This document shows, piece by piece, positions 51,004 to 61,874 of a stretch of DNA of 64,000 bases (the first letter of the stretch is position 1; each line of letters begins with the position of its first letter). A model generated the notes under the pieces. The model ran no database searches. It was given only the letters and a program-made list of their open reading frames with translations, and was not told the DNA's origin. A program made the position numbers and the translations under genes. Source of the stretch: Acidobacteriota bacterium. Lineage in GTDB: Bacteria; Acidobacteriota; Vicinamibacteria; Vicinamibacterales; UBA823. The stretch lies in contig PCAU01000001.1 in NCBI GenBank assembly GCA_002730735.1, positions 296,361 through 360,360 of the forward strand, in the 5' to 3' direction.

Positions 51004-54000
51004 ATGTCGGAAGAATCTCAATTGAATGGTGTTCTCCAGAGCAGTGGGGAAGTGCGTTCGCAGCTCACCCAGGTGCTCGCCGGGCGGATTCTGCTGATGG
51101 ATGGTGCGATGGGCACGATGATCCAACGATGCGGGTTGTCGGAGGCTGATTTTCGTGGCAATCGCTTTCGCACACATGAGCGAGACCTAAAGGGGGACAA
51201 CGACCTCCTAGTCCTCACACGACCGGACGTAATTGAGAACATACATCACGAGTATCTCGAAGCTGGTAGTGACATCATCGAGACCAACACGTTCAACGGG
51301 ACCTCAGTCTCACAAGCAGACTATGGCCTTGAGGCGATCGTCTATGAGCTGAACGTGGAGGCAGCCAGACTTGCTAAGCGAGCCTCGACTGTCTGGACTG
51401 GCCGAACACCAGACCGTCCGAGATTTGTGGCAGGTGCCATCGGTCCGACTAATCGCACCCTGTCGATCTCTCCAGATGTGGACGATCCGGCGGCTCGAAC
51501 AATCACATTTGATGCGCTTCGTGACGCCTATGCGGAACAGGTGCGAGGACTACTTGATGGTGGAGTTGACCTCCTGCTCGTTGAGACGATCTTTGACACG
51601 CTCAACGCCAAGGCCGCGATTGTTGCGCTAAGTGAAGAGTTTGAGCAGCGCGGCTACGAAGTTCCGGTGATGTTGTCGGTAACGGTGACTGACCGCAGTG
51701 GTCGGACGTTGTCGGGACAGACCATCGATGCGTTCTATGTGTCTACTCGACATGCGCTCCCTTTTTCAGTTGGCATCAACTGCGCCCTTGGTGCCAGGGA
51801 AATACGCCCGTATCTGGCGGAGCTGTCGAATCAGGCTAGTACCTTCGTTAGTTGCTATCCAAACGCGGGCCTACCTAATGAATTTGGTGATTATGACGAA
51901 CTCCCTGATGAAACAGGCCAACTGCTACGAGAGTTTGCCGAAAGTGGTTTGGTCAACATTGTTGGTGGCTGCTGCGGTACGACACCTGATCACATAAGGG
52001 AAATAGCGCAGGCCGTTTCAGGGCTGCCCCCCCGCGTTGTGCCGACGCCAGAGCACAGGACTCAGTTTGCCGGTCTTGAGGTACTGACGATTGATACTGA
52101 TAGTAATTTTCAAATGATCGGCGAAAGAACGAACGTGACCGGATCTGCGCGCTTTGCTCGACTTATCAAGAGCGAGGAATATTCAGAGGCCAGTTCGGTC
52201 GCCATGGAGCAAGTCCAAGGTGGCGCCAACCTTGTTGACGTCAATATGGATGAGGCAATGCTCGAGTCCGAGCAGACGATGGCGCGTTTTCTGAATTTCA
52301 TTGCTACAGAGCCAGAGATCGCAAGAGTTCCGTTCATGATCGATAGTTCCAAGTGGTCGGTCATCGAAGCTGGACTCAAGTGTGTCCAAGGTAAGCCGAT
52401 CGTTAATTCAATCAGCCTCAAGGAAGGCGAAGCCGATTTTCTTCGAAAGGCGACGTTGGCCCAGCGCTACGGGGCTGGTGTCGTTGTGATGGCGTTCGAT
52501 GAGGTCGGTCAGGCTGACACGGTGGAGCGTAAGGTCGAAATCTGTAAGCGTGCTCACCAACTATTAACTAAAGAGCTTGACTTCGACCCGCACGACATCA
52601 TTTTTGATCCGAATATTCTGGCAGTTGCAACTGGACTCGAGGAGCATAACAACTACGCGATTAATTTCATTGAAGCCATCAAGGTTATTAAGGACGCGTG
52701 TCCCGGTGTCAAGGTGAGTGGTGGTGTAAGCAATCTCTCGTTTTCCTTTCGGGGTAACAACGTTGTTCGCGAGGCAATCCACTCGGCCTTCCTTTATCAC
52801 GCTATTCGGGCCGGGCTTGACATGGCGATCGTCAATGCGGGGCAGCTTGTTGTCTATGAGGACATACCTCAGGAGCTGTTGCAGCATGTTGAGGACATCA
52901 TTTTCAATCGTCGGCCGGATGCCACCGAGCGGTTGGTGACGTTCGCGAAATCGGTGAAGGGCGAAGGTACGACCCGAGAGGCCGATCTGTCGTGGCGAGA
53001 GAACTCTGTTGAAGCCAGACTATCGCACGCGCTTGTGCACGGTATTGTGGATTTCATTGATGGTGACGTGGAAGAAGCGAGACAGAAATATTTGCGGCCT
53101 CTGAAGATCATAGAGGGTCCGCTCATGCAGGGCATGAAGGTTGTCGGAGACCTGTTCGGGGCAGGCAAGATGTTTTTGCCGCAGGTGGTGAAAAGTGCGC
53201 GAGCGATGAAGAAGGCCGTGGCCTATCTTGAACCATTCATGGAGGCTGAAAAACACGCGTCAGGCAGTGACACGAAGCCGGTTAAGGTGGTGATGGCTAC
53301 TGTCAAGGGTGACGTGCACGATATAGGGAAAAACATTGTTGGTGTTGTACTGAGTTGCAATAACTACGAGGTGGTCGACCTTGGGGTGATGGTGCCGTGC
53401 GACACGATCCTCCAGGAGGCGGTTGATGGGGGCGCCGATTTTATCGGTCTCAGTGGACTCATTACCCCGTCGCTTGATGAGATGGTCTATGTAGCCAAGG
53501 AGATGGAACGCCGAAACTTTTCGTTACCGTTGTTGATTGGTGGTGCCACGACAAGCCGGCAACACACGGCGGTTAAGATCGCGCCGGAGTACAGCCAGAG
53601 CACGGTCCATGTCCTGGACGCGTCTCGGGTGGTTGATGTTGTATCGAACCTGTTAAGTCCCACGGCCCGGGATGGGTTCGAAGCGGAGAACAGCCGTGCG
53701 CAGGCAGAGATTAGGAAGGCCTATGCCAACCGAAGCACGAAGCCTTTATTAACCTTCAAAGAATGTCGAGCCAATCGTCTCCGGTTTGATTGGACAACCG
53801 CCGAATTACCAGTGCCGTCGTTTACTGGTACGCGAGTAATAGACGATGTGCCACTGGATGAGCTCGTGCCCTACATCGACTGGACTTTTTTCTTCTCGGC
53901 GTGGGAACTCAAAGGGCGATTCCCTCAGATTCTTGACCATCCGAAGTATGGGTCAGCGGCTAGGGAACTATACGCTCACGCCCAGGCGCTCCTCGGCCGG

Positions 54001-54711
54001 ATAGCAGATGAACGCCTCATTACGGCACGTGGGGTTTATGGATTCTGGCCGGCGGATGCCGATGAGGAGTCAATCGCCGTCTACACTGACACGGACCGAA
54101 CACACGAGTTAGCTCGCTTTCCGATGCTTCGTCAGCAAGGGGTGATGGCTGACGGACGACCAAATCGATCTCTCGCTGACTATGTTGCGTCGCGTGACAG
54201 TAACCGCACCGACTATATCGGTGCCTTCGCTGTCACTAGCGGTTTGGGCGTGGAGGAGGTAGTGGCAGAATTTAAGCGAGACAATGATGACTACCACGCG
54301 ATTATGGCGAAAGCCCTCGCTGACCGGCTGGCCGAGGCGTTCGCGGAGTACCAACACGCACGTGTCAGGCGCGAATGGCAGTACGGTGCAGCGGAGGAAC
54401 TGACCCACGAGGATCTGCTCGCTGAGCGTTTCCGTGGTATCCGCCCGGCGTTCGGTTATCCAGCGTGTCCTGATCACAGCGAGAAGGTCAGGTTGTTTCG
54501 GGTACTCGATGCTGGGCGAGTGAGTATCAGCCTGACTGAGTCGTGCGCAATGATGCCAGCTGCCAGTGTGAGTGGGCTCTACCTTGGTCACCCGGAAGCG
54601 CGATATTTCACTGTTGGTCAGATTGGTCGAGATCAAGTGGAAGCCTACGCCACCCGTAAACAGCAGCCGGTGGATGAAGTCGAACGCTGGTTGACCCCGA
54701 ATCTTGAGTAG
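51004..54711 (+). CDS. metH: Cobalamin-dependent methionine synthase
   Basis: 1235 residues with the full MetH order: homocysteine-binding domain (to about 330) with NCALGA and [11 protein letters not shown] zinc cysteines; pterin/methyltetrahydrofolate domain (about 355-620) starting [15 protein letters not shown]; cobalamin domain (about 650-890) with DVHDIGKNI, where His binds cobalt; and the SAM reactivation domain (from about 900) with the [15 protein letters not shown] motif. It methylates homocysteine with methyl-THF. ATG 51004 fits the E. coli N-terminus. No SAH, SAM or B12 riboswitch was recognised in the 268-bp upstream region. Confidence 0.97.
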   Translation: MSEESQLNGVLQSSGEVRSQLTQVLAGRILLMDGAMGTMIQRCGLSEADFRGNRFRTHERDLKGDNDLLVLTRPDVIENIHHEYLEAGSDIIETNTFNGTSVSQADYGLEAIVYELNVEAARLAKRASTVWTGRTPDRPRFVAGAIGPTNRTLSISPDVDDPAARTITFDALRDAYAEQVRGLLDGGVDLLLVETIFDTLNAKAAIVALSEEFEQRGYEVPVMLSVTVTDRSGRTLSGQTIDAFYVSTRHALPFSVGINCALGAREIRPYLAELSNQASTFVSCYPNAGLPNEFGDYDELPDETGQLLREFAESGLVNIVGGCCGTTPDHIREIAQAVSGLPPRVVPTPEHRTQFAGLEVLTIDTDSNFQMIGERTNVTGSARFARLIKSEEYSEASSVAMEQVQGGANLVDVNMDEAMLESEQTMARFLNFIATEPEIARVPFMIDSSKWSVIEAGLKCVQGKPIVNSISLKEGEADFLRKATLAQRYGAGVVVMAFDEVGQADTVERKVEICKRAHQLLTKELDFDPHDIIFDPNILAVATGLEEHNNYAINFIEAIKVIKDACPGVKVSGGVSNLSFSFRGNNVVREAIHSAFLYHAIRAGLDMAIVNAGQLVVYEDIPQELLQHVEDIIFNRRPDATERLVTFAKSVKGEGTTREADLSWRENSVEARLSHALVHGIVDFIDGDVEEARQKYLRPLKIIEGPLMQGMKVVGDLFGAGKMFLPQVVKSARAMKKAVAYLEPFMEAEKHASGSDTKPVKVVMATVKGDVHDIGKNIVGVVLSCNNYEVVDLGVMVPCDTILQEAVDGGADFIGLSGLITPSLDEMVYVAKEMERRNFSLPLLIGGATTSRQHTAVKIAPEYSQSTVHVLDASRVVDVVSNLLSPTARDGFEAENSRAQAEIRKAYANRSTKPLLTFKECRANRLRFDWTTAELPVPSFTGTRVIDDVPLDELVPYIDWTFFFSAWELKGRFPQILDHPKYGSAARELYAHAQALLGRIADERLITARGVYGFWPADADEESIAVYTDTDRTHELARFPMLRQQGVMADGRPNRSLADYVASRDSNRTDYIGAFAVTSGLGVEEVVAEFKRDNDDYHAIMAKALADRLAEAFAEYQHARVRREWQYGAAEELTHEDLLAERFRGIRPAFGYPACPDHSEKVRLFRVLDAGRVSISLTESCAMMPAASVSGLYLGHPEARYFTVGQIGRDQVEAYATRKQQPVDEVERWLTPNLE

Positions 54712-54748
54712 GACACCTACTAGGTTTACCTTAGACTTGTGAGCGGTG

Positions 54749-55348
54749 ATGGGGCCGATGAAATACCACATCAGGCAGCACTCGCTTCAGCAGGGTGCTC
54801 TGGAGATTCAGTATATCGAGGAGTATTTCGGTGAATTTCCCAGGCGGAAGACAGCGACCGAAGTGATTCAGCGTCTGGATGGTCGCGATCATCAAATCCT
54901 AATGGCCGAAGCGCCACTACCTAATGATCCAGCGACTGTTGTCCCTGTCTCCTACAAGGTAGCGCACGAACTAAGGCTCGAAGAGTCTGAACCGAAGCTC
55001 ATAGATCTCGTTGTGCGGTTGACCAACTGTCTTGATTTTAACGAGCGGAAAATATTGTATAGCTGGATCGGGGCAACCCGTCGGGACTGGCGAGGTCAAG
55101 GGCATTTCCGCGCGCTCAGTGAAGAGCAGGAGGTCTGGGCACTAGACAACGGATTTGATGAGATTGTCGTGAAAACGAAGAATCAGTTCTATTCCATGAG
55201 AAGTGTGCTCGACAGTCTTGAGTTCAACGTTATTAAGTACGAGATCAATAAGCAAGATAACTGTGAATCGAAAGTCTATTTAAGCAAGCGACTCGCTCGA
55301 GAGGTTCTCAAACGTCACCAGAGCAGACGGTCCATTGTCCGGGTGTAG
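54749..55348 (+). CDS. GNAT-family N-acetyltransferase
   Basis: About 199 residues. The acetyl-CoA block is RRDWRGQGHFRALSEEQEVWA (R/Q-x-x-G-x-G/A pattern around 115-135), preceded by strands KILYSWIGAT and followed by a C-terminal strand pair. The N-terminus (HIRQHSLQQGALEIQYIEE) lacks similarity to known substrates. Several starts are possible (GTG 54746, ATG 54749, ATG 54758). It follows metH by 37 bp and may be cotranscribed; the substrate is not known. Confidence 0.75.
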   Translation: MGPMKYHIRQHSLQQGALEIQYIEEYFGEFPRRKTATEVIQRLDGRDHQILMAEAPLPNDPATVVPVSYKVAHELRLEESEPKLIDLVVRLTNCLDFNERKILYSWIGATRRDWRGQGHFRALSEEQEVWALDNGFDEIVVKTKNQFYSMRSVLDSLEFNVIKYEINKQDNCESKVYLSKRLAREVLKRHQSRRSIVRV

Positions 55349-55431
55349 TCTCACTCTGCCAAGCTAGGTAGTACATATGAGATGCCTAGATCTGGTCGAA
55401 CGATAACGGATTGGCTTTACCAACAATCGCT

Positions 55432-56238
55432 CTATTGGTCATTGGAAGCTGGTTGGTCGCCCTGTGCAAGCCGTGTTCGCGCCTTCTCAACATCTCGGTG
55501 AAAGACAAACAATGGATCGGCTGTATCTTGTTCGTCGGTGAAGTTGTAGTTTCGACCGCCGCGGACTTTTAGCTGCAACCTGTGATCGAGGTAGTCGATT
55601 TCGAATAACTCAACTTGGTCGAGCGGCACCGAAAATGCATCATCATGGGCGGTCTGGTAGTGGAAGCCCTGAAGGTTTGCCACCAGTTGTCCTTGGCAAG
55701 AACCAAACCGATGCTTATGAATGACGTCGACCGTCTCGTCGAGTCGCACAACTCGAAACTCGATGTTTAGTTCGACTGGCGTGTCAGAAATGTCGATGGT
55801 TCTGGCGATCCCTTCGTAGCCTTGTGCCGCAACGTTCAACTGGTGCTGCCCGGGTTCGAGGTTAGCCATGTCCAGCGGTGTATTGCCCAAAAATCTACGA
55901 TTAAGGAAAACCTGTGCTCCGGTGACATCACTGGTCACTCGGAGGATATGGGTTGGTGGAAGTGGTTCAGGAGTTGGTTCTGGTTCGGCTGGCGGCGGTG
56001 TTGGGCGAACAGGCTCAGGTTCTGGTTCGGATTCAGGAGTGGGTTCTGGCGTAGGTAACGGTGTTGGAACGGTTTCAACAACATCCGCCTGTGGCTCCTC
56101 CTCAGGTGACAAAAAAAGAAAATAAGAACCGACGGCAACGGTCATAAGAAGTAGCAGGACGACGCGCCGTCCGCTAAGGCTAAACGAATTACCGCCTCGG
56201 TCTGAGCTAGTAGATGAATTTTCATCAAGAAAAGCCAT
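55432..56238 (-). CDS. Membrane-anchored PEGA-domain protein with Pro/Glu-rich linker
   Basis: 268 residues. One transmembrane helix (VVLLLLMTVAVGSYFLFL, about 26-43), a linker of roughly 50 residues made of Pro/Glu/Thr, then a PEGA domain (about 95-165) with GAQVFLNRRFLGNTPL. The C-terminal 100 residues (HKHRFGSCQGQLVANLQGF ... LDHRLQLKVRGGRNYNF) are an unassigned beta-rich domain that resembles a PH-like or carbohydrate-binding sheet only in pattern. PEGA domains are thought to bind cell-surface polymers. Start ATG 56238 fits the anchor. Confidence 0.75.
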   Translation of the reverse strand: MAFLDENSSTSSDRGGNSFSLSGRRVVLLLLMTVAVGSYFLFLSPEEEPQADVVETVPTPLPTPEPTPESEPEPEPVRPTPPPAEPEPTPEPLPPTHILRVTSDVTGAQVFLNRRFLGNTPLDMANLEPGQHQLNVAAQGYEGIARTIDISDTPVELNIEFRVVRLDETVDVIHKHRFGSCQGQLVANLQGFHYQTAHDDAFSVPLDQVELFEIDYLDHRLQLKVRGGRNYNFTDEQDTADPLFVFHRDVEKARTRLAQGDQPASNDQ

Positions 56239-56352
56239 AGACTCATGCTAGCACGTGCGGGGTGAAGATTCGTGAGCGACCGAGGCAACCGGTTACCATA
56301 TGGAGCCATCCGACTGTCTCGGAGTGGCCGCTAGAGACTTAGGATACGATCG

Positions 56353-57507
56353 ATGCCTATGACATTCTGTCGTCACGTGGAACGACCCCGAGCGGTTATG
56401 GCAGCAGTGATTATGTGGTTGCTGTGCTTCAACCCATCTGCGATCGCCCAAGACGTGCCACCCAAATTTGTAACACCTTTCAGTCTCGACGAGATGACTG
56501 CCAAACAGGCCGTCATTAAGACCGATCGAGGCCAATTTATTATCGATCTGTTACCCAAGGCTGCGCCGAACCACGTTGGGTATTTCATCAAATCAGCAAG
56601 AGAAGGGGTCTACGACGGTACGATTTTTCATCGAATGGTACGGCACGGGATTGTCCAAGGTGGAGACCCCTTAACAAAAGATTTGGACAAGGCCGAGTCC
56701 TACGGCCAGGGTGGACTTGGTGTTCTCGCCCTTGAAATAAGTGATGAGAGGCACACGCGTGGTGCAGTGTCGGCTGCTCAGGTTCCGAGTGAGCCTGACA
56801 GTGCAGGGTCACAGTTCTTTATCAGTGTTGTAGACCAACCTGCACTTGACGGCAGTTACACGGTCTTCGGTCGAGTTTCAAGAGGGATGAATCTCGTTAC
56901 TGAGATTTCAGAGGCTGATACCGACAAGGAGGGCAAGGCCATAGAACGGATTGCTATCCATGCTGTTGCCATCCGCGACAAGCCATCGCCACAGCCGATG
57001 CCGTTCTCGCAGGACAGCGTTGAGGAGCTTGCTGCTTACCGAGTGGTCCTTGCGACTACCTCAGGGACAATCACGATCGAATTCATGCCCGAGATTGCAC
57101 CCGAGCACGTCCGAAACTTTTTACGACTCGCTTCAGCTGGGGTGTTTGATGGGATGTCAATCCACCGGGTTGTTGAAGGAGCACTCATTCAGACTGGTTG
57201 GCTTGGTAGCCGAGATCGCCCCCTGGACGAGAACCAAGAGCGCCTTGTTACGAACCTTCAGCCAGAATTCTCAAACACTGCGCACGTTCGCGGGATTGTT
57301 TCCATGGCCAGGGGGGACGACCCGGCTAGTGCGTCGACTTCTTTCTTTATCTGCACAGCCACGGTGAGTTCACTCGACGGGAACTATACCGTGTTTGGCC
57401 GAGTGGTCGACAGTATGGCGACCTTGGACTCCATTGAATCGCTGCCACTGAATGGTGAGAGTCCCTTGGAACGAGTTGAAATTCTCGCTGTGCAGGTCGC
57501 ACGCTAA
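56353..57507 (+). CDS. Exported peptidyl-prolyl isomerase with two cyclophilin domains
   Basis: 384 residues. A signal peptide (VMAAVIMWLLCFNPSAIAQ) precedes two cyclophilin domains, about 45-200 and 215-384. Domain 1 has KTDRGQFIIDLLPKAAPNHV, the FHR catalytic arginine in TIFHRMV, and SQFFISV; domain 2 has TTSGTITIEFMPEIAPEHVR, SIHRVVE and TSFFICT. Both retain the catalytic Arg. They assist folding of exported proteins. ATG 56353 or 56398 may be the start. Confidence 0.88.
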   Translation: MPMTFCRHVERPRAVMAAVIMWLLCFNPSAIAQDVPPKFVTPFSLDEMTAKQAVIKTDRGQFIIDLLPKAAPNHVGYFIKSAREGVYDGTIFHRMVRHGIVQGGDPLTKDLDKAESYGQGGLGVLALEISDERHTRGAVSAAQVPSEPDSAGSQFFISVVDQPALDGSYTVFGRVSRGMNLVTEISEADTDKEGKAIERIAIHAVAIRDKPSPQPMPFSQDSVEELAAYRVVLATTSGTITIEFMPEIAPEHVRNFLRLASAGVFDGMSIHRVVEGALIQTGWLGSRDRPLDENQERLVTNLQPEFSNTAHVRGIVSMARGDDPASASTSFFICTATVSSLDGNYTVFGRVVDSMATLDSIESLPLNGESPLERVEILAVQVAR

Positions 57508-57750
57508 CTAGTAGGGACCGTTGTTCTGGATGAGACCCTGTGAGTAAACCAGATTTACGCTGATGAACCCAGTCATCCGCTAGAGGGGCTGACCGTCATG
57601 GTGACTCGGCTTTAATAGTTCAAGTGAGGCACGTTCAGCCACGCCTTCTGTCTTTAGTGCAGTTCACTCTGCTTCACCTCTCTTCCTGCAAACGGAGGCC
57701 GCAGTCTTCTAGCTACGTCTATCGATGCGAGTATCGCGCGTTCAGAAACG

Positions 57751-58665
57751 TTAAGGTGTTAACGACGAATCGTAGTTCATCATAAAGGTGAAAAATTTGG
57801 AGACCTCTACCATGTCATCACCAATGAATCGAATACGGTGCGAATCGACACGTTCAACTTCTGGTAGGTAGGCTAGAAGCTGCGACGGACGGTAGTTCTT
57901 AAACGTTACGTCGAACTCAATGGGTGTTGACGGGTTGTATGGTGAGAACTCCACGATACGGCTGACGGCATTACGAGCCTTCTCCCGGATCAATGCCCGT
58001 CCGGCTAAAGGGTGGAGTGTGCGAGCCGAATGAAAACCGTAAGACCATTTCACGACAGCTCCCTCGATGTCACCGATTACAGATCGCACCTCCTCCACAG
58101 CCGCGTCATCACCGGAGACCATGATGACCGGTACGCCGAAGTGACCAGCGATGCTCGCGTTGAAACTACCCTCGGTCATCTCAACGCCGTTGACGTGTAC
58201 CGCTGCAAGTCTGGCACTCGAAGTAGTGTGGGCGCGGACACCGTTCGGGTTAGTTGTGCTCGAATGGTAGCCGATGAAGATGACGCCATCGAACGTCTCG
58301 TCAATTCCCTGCATCATGCCAAGGGGGCGAGGAAAAGACCGAACGATCTGGACATCTTCAGGAAGTTCGTCAATTAGCAGATTCTGTCCGTTACCATGGG
58401 AGTCACTTACCAAGATTTGGTCGGCGCCGGCTTCCCGCGCACCTTCGATGGCCGCGATGACTTCCTCAGTGAGGAATTTTCTAAAACGTTGGTATTCAAA
58501 TCCGCTCGGTCCCAGCTGCTCACTGCTGACTGCTCCAGTGACACCCTCCATATCGGCGGAGATATAGATTTTTAAGCCTCCTTGTTGCCCGTACACATGG
58601 CCTATGAGCATCAACCACAGAAAGGCCACTAGAAAAGCGTCTCGCTTTCGTGTTCCTTTATTCAT
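57751..58665 (-). CDS. Exported M55 D-aminopeptidase (DppA family)
   Basis: 304 residues. A signal peptide (LVAFLWLMLIGHVYG) is followed by the M55 fold: IYISADMEGVTG with two zinc ligands, VSDSHGNG, FIGYHSS and the NGVRAHTTS histidine, and EMTEGSFNASIAGHFGVP with the last acidic ligand. DppA releases D-alanine and other D-residues from peptides, and the signal suggests action on peptidoglycan-derived D-amino acid peptides outside the cytoplasm. ATG 58665 has GGAGGG upstream. The Bacillus enzyme is cytoplasmic, so export here is a difference. Confidence 0.9.
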   Translation of the reverse strand: MNKGTRKRDAFLVAFLWLMLIGHVYGQQGGLKIYISADMEGVTGAVSSEQLGPSGFEYQRFRKFLTEEVIAAIEGAREAGADQILVSDSHGNGQNLLIDELPEDVQIVRSFPRPLGMMQGIDETFDGVIFIGYHSSTTNPNGVRAHTTSSARLAAVHVNGVEMTEGSFNASIAGHFGVPVIMVSGDDAAVEEVRSVIGDIEGAVVKWSYGFHSARTLHPLAGRALIREKARNAVSRIVEFSPYNPSTPIEFDVTFKNYRPSQLLAYLPEVERVDSHRIRFIGDDMVEVSKFFTFMMNYDSSLTP

Positions 58666-58854
58666 GTCGCACCCTCCTTCAGTCTTAGTCCGACGCAAAA
58701 TACTCAGTTGCGATCCTGTTTCCTCTTAACTAGGTGATGAGAGTAACGGTTCCCGTGGGGTGTTACCAGTGTCTAATGACCACCCACGGTCAGCCCACAA
58801 CCGCCCCCGGTAGATTTATCCAGTGCCGGTGGATCCCTGTGGTCACCACTCAGG

Positions 58855-58860
58855 TATAGT
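58855..58860 (+). promoter_or_regulatory. TATAGT box close to the start of the quinone oxidoreductase gene
   Basis: A near-consensus -10 hexamer 12 nt before ATG 58873; transcription would begin about 6 nt before the start codon, leaving almost no leader. Confidence 0.35.
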
Positions 58861-58872
58861 GGGCTTCCTTCT

Positions 58873-59850
58873 ATGTTGGCAATCGAGATATCCAGGCCGG
58901 GTGGACCAGAAGTTCTCACTGCAGTCGAACGGCCGAAACCAATACCAGGCCGCAGTGAAATCTTAATTGCCGTGACGGCGGCCGGTGTAAATCGGCCGGA
59001 TATTATGCAGCGGCAGGGGAAGTACCCGCCACCGCCTGGAGTGTCAGACCTGCCGGGATTGGAAGTCGCAGGAACTGTAGCTGGGTGCGGACCCGATGTT
59101 AACAACTGGCACGTTGGTGACAAGATATGTGCACTTGTTCCCGGGGGCGGTTATGCGGAGTACTGCGTTGCCGAGGCATCGGTCGCGCTGCCGATTCCCA
59201 CCGGTCTTGATTTCATTTCCGCTGCTGCGTTGCCAGAGACCTACTTCACGGTCTGGACTAATGTCTTCGACCGTGGGCAGCTGAAACCTGGAGAGAGTGT
59301 CCTTGTACACGGCGGGTCCAGTGGTATTGGGACGACTGCAATTCAGCTAGCGTCGGCGTTTGGCGCTCGGGTGTTTGCCACGGCTGGTACGGCCGACAAA
59401 TGCGCCGCCTGCAAGCGCCTGGGCGCTGAACAGGCTATCAACTATCATGACGAGGATTTTGTCGAAGTAATTAACACGGTAACTAGTGGCAATGGTGTCG
59501 ATGTGGTACTGGATATGGTTGGTGGTGACTACACACCGCGCAACATTCGCGTGTTAGCCCCGGATGGTCGTTTAGTGCAGATTGCGATTCTTGGCGGGCC
59601 GAAAACAACAATTAACTGGATTCCGATTATGCAGAAGCGACTAATGCTGACAGGATCCACACTAAGGCCCCGTCCCACCGCTGAGAAAGCTGCGATTGCA
59701 CAGGCTCTACATCAGAATGTGTGGCCTCTCATCGAGCAGGGTCAGGCGCAGCCAGTTATTTATGCGACGTTTACTCTGAAAGAAGCCAGCAAGGCGCACC
59801 AACTGATGGAGACCAGTGCGCACATCGGCAAGATCATTCTAACTTCCTAA
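58873..59850 (+). CDS. NAD(P)H:quinone oxidoreductase of the PIG3 group
   Basis: 325 residues, zinc-free medium-chain dehydrogenase. It has the N-terminal block AAGVNRPDIMQRQGKYPPPPG of the PIG3/QOR2 group, the NADPH motif HGGSSGIGTTAIQLA (about 141-155) and a C-terminal TGSTLRPRPTAEKA block. These enzymes reduce quinones or quinone-like carbonyls with NADPH. It is alone, convergent with the CapA-type gene. Confidence 0.92.
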   Translation: MLAIEISRPGGPEVLTAVERPKPIPGRSEILIAVTAAGVNRPDIMQRQGKYPPPPGVSDLPGLEVAGTVAGCGPDVNNWHVGDKICALVPGGGYAEYCVAEASVALPIPTGLDFISAAALPETYFTVWTNVFDRGQLKPGESVLVHGGSSGIGTTAIQLASAFGARVFATAGTADKCAACKRLGAEQAINYHDEDFVEVINTVTSGNGVDVVLDMVGGDYTPRNIRVLAPDGRLVQIAILGGPKTTINWIPIMQKRLMLTGSTLRPRPTAEKAAIAQALHQNVWPLIEQGQAQPVIYATFTLKEASKAHQLMETSAHIGKIILTS

Positions 59851-59899
59851 TCAGCAATCACTCGCAAGCACTGTGTACCTGAAACAACGGTGTAGGGGC

Positions 59900-61288
59900 C
59901 TAGGGCTCACTAGTCGATGTCGAAAGACGTACGCGGCCAACGCCGTTTTCAAACACAACCGTCGTTCCAAATGGTTTAGACAGTCTCGCGATGTCGCCTA
60001 TGATTTTCTCGCCGAGTTTATCGTCGGCAAACATCGGACGACCTCTGACAGTCCGCGGTGTACCGAATCCTAACGTGATTGGGTGGAGACGGAGTTCCGC
60101 TAAACGTTTGCCGTCCCATTCAGCGACTGCGACGATCGATTCCCAGATTTCCTGCTGTGCAGGGAACCCTCGTGTGTCATTGTCATAGCGCCGATCGTTG
60201 AAATCAGCGATGTGTGCGTTACCGTCTAAATTGTAGGGCTCATAGTTCTCGCTTGGCAGTCGCAGTAACGTTTCGTTTTGAAAGAGGAAGTTCGCGAGGC
60301 TGTAAATGATCGGCTTACCATTCCGGATTTCAATCCCACGCACAACGTGTGGACCATGTCCGATGAAAAGATCGGCGCCCGCGTCGATCATGGCGTGGGC
60401 AAAGGTAGTCAGAAACTGTGCTGGCACGAACCGGTCACCAGCACCTTCGTGGGCATGGATGGTTAAGATCGTGTAATCGGCCTGCCGACTGGCGTTGGTC
60501 ACGACAGCCGAAATTTCTTTCACGTCTTGGGGATCTGGTTCGGTCAACACGTCCGGAGCGTCTCCGACGATAAAACGGTTGCCACGGAATGTAAGCTCGT
60601 CATCTACGGCGGGTACGGTAAATCCCAGTTCCAGCATGGTGCCCCGGAGCGATTCGAATCGGTCACGTGTGACGACGTAGGTTGTTGAGAAGCGAAGAGG
60701 ATTGAGGCCAGGTCTTGCCGGTACATCGCCACGTGTTCGCCCGGCCCGTGAATGATCAGGAAACGTTGATGCAACCGAGATCAGTGCCACACGAGCCTCG
60801 GTCGTTTCGAGGAATCGGGCCTCACGTGCCTCAGCCAGACTATGTCCGACACCAGCCTGCGTGAGTCCTGCGGCCTCAACATAGTGCGTGGTCAGGTCCA
60901 TGCCTAACGTGCCATAGTCTCCGGTATGGTTGTTCGCACGGGCAACCATGTCGAATCCCGCCCAGACCAGTTCATCTACTAGGGCCGGCGCAGCACGCAT
61001 ATAGGTTCCCCCGCTCTGGTGCATCGGGTAGGGTTCGTAGTCATGGAACAGCATCTCGAGGTTTGTAAATGCAATGTCGGCTCCTCGAAGAAGCTCTACC
61101 ATGTCCAAGAATTCAGGTTCTTGATAGACCGAGAGACGCCGGGTGATGATGGAGTCTCCGGTAAGGGCCATTGTGAAGCGGTCTTCACTGGTGGGCTGAA
61201 TCGAGTGTAAGTCTCTCCGGCCCTGCGCGGCTGCCAGCGTGGTTGTAGCTAGCGCTACGGCAATGAGCGTGAGCTTGCGGAGCGGCAT
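59900..61288 (-). CDS. Exported CapA-family phosphatase (poly-gamma-glutamate synthesis type)
   Basis: 462 residues. A signal peptide (LTLIAVALATTTLAAAQ) precedes the PGA_cap metallophosphatase domain: LTGDSIITRR, TNLEM, RANNHTGDYG (metal ligands D, N, H) and HGPHVVRGIE with the C-terminal histidines. CapA proteins are encoded with glutamate-polymer genes in Bacillus, but no capB/capC is near, and most family members have unknown substrates. It is transcribed towards the quinone oxidoreductase gene. Confidence 0.87.
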   Translation of the reverse strand: MPLRKLTLIAVALATTTLAAAQGRRDLHSIQPTSEDRFTMALTGDSIITRRLSVYQEPEFLDMVELLRGADIAFTNLEMLFHDYEPYPMHQSGGTYMRAAPALVDELVWAGFDMVARANNHTGDYGTLGMDLTTHYVEAAGLTQAGVGHSLAEAREARFLETTEARVALISVASTFPDHSRAGRTRGDVPARPGLNPLRFSTTYVVTRDRFESLRGTMLELGFTVPAVDDELTFRGNRFIVGDAPDVLTEPDPQDVKEISAVVTNASRQADYTILTIHAHEGAGDRFVPAQFLTTFAHAMIDAGADLFIGHGPHVVRGIEIRNGKPIIYSLANFLFQNETLLRLPSENYEPYNLDGNAHIADFNDRRYDNDTRGFPAQQEIWESIVAVAEWDGKRLAELRLHPITLGFGTPRTVRGRPMFADDKLGEKIIGDIARLSKPFGTTVVFENGVGRVRLSTSTSEP

Positions 61289-61394
61289 TGGATGTCTCCT
61301 TGGTCGGCCTGAGTGTGTCGAAATGATCAGATCGGGATTGTAGCGCAGTTTTCAAGAATCGAAAGAGCACTGCGAGAGGGGAGGAAGACCAGTT

Positions 61395-61745
61395 ATGAAA
61401 CCGGTAATTTGGGAAGACATTTCAGTCGAGCGTATCTCCGATTCCGTTCAACGGCGCGTTTTGTGGGGAGATAAGGGCACCTTTGCCCAGTCGACCCTCG
61501 CCAGTAGTACCCACGTTGCGAAACATCGGCATTCGGCTGAGCAGTTCACGTGCATCATTAAGGGCGCGATACGCCTCAACGTTGACGGCCAAGAGGTGTT
61601 GCTTAAAGCGGGAGAAATGCTCGTGATACCCGCGAACGTCGAGCACGAGGCATGGGTGGTTGAGGACTGCGTCGTGTGGGATTTTTTCACCGAACGGCGA
61701 GACGATTGGCAAGAGGGCATCAACCAGTACCTGGATAGCGACTGA
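61395..61745 (+). CDS. Small cupin-domain protein
   Basis: 116 residues, one cupin barrel. The metal motif is HVAKHRHSAEQFTCIIKG (H-x-H-x4-E type) and the second motif is IPANVEHEAWVVED. Single-domain cupins of this kind bind Fe, Mn or Ni and serve as dioxygenases, isomerases or sensors; the substrate cannot be told. A GGGGAGGAAG ribosome site lies upstream. It is close to the CapA start on the other strand. Confidence 0.85.
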   Translation: MKPVIWEDISVERISDSVQRRVLWGDKGTFAQSTLASSTHVAKHRHSAEQFTCIIKGAIRLNVDGQEVLLKAGEMLVIPANVEHEAWVVEDCVVWDFFTERRDDWQEGINQYLDSD

Positions 61746-61874
61746 CCAGGTGTTCAACTGTCTACCGGTTCTTAACAGTTCCAACGTGGAACAAGTTCGC
61801 GAGCCTTGGGACAGCTCGGTTGATTATCAGGCCGGTTATGAGGAACGGCACCGCTGGGGGCAGCAAGGTTATTG

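Noticed and set aside
55822..56125. Gly/Ser/Trp-rich frames antisense to the PEGA gene
   Set aside because: They are shadows of the Pro/Glu repeat linker on the other strand, not independent genes.
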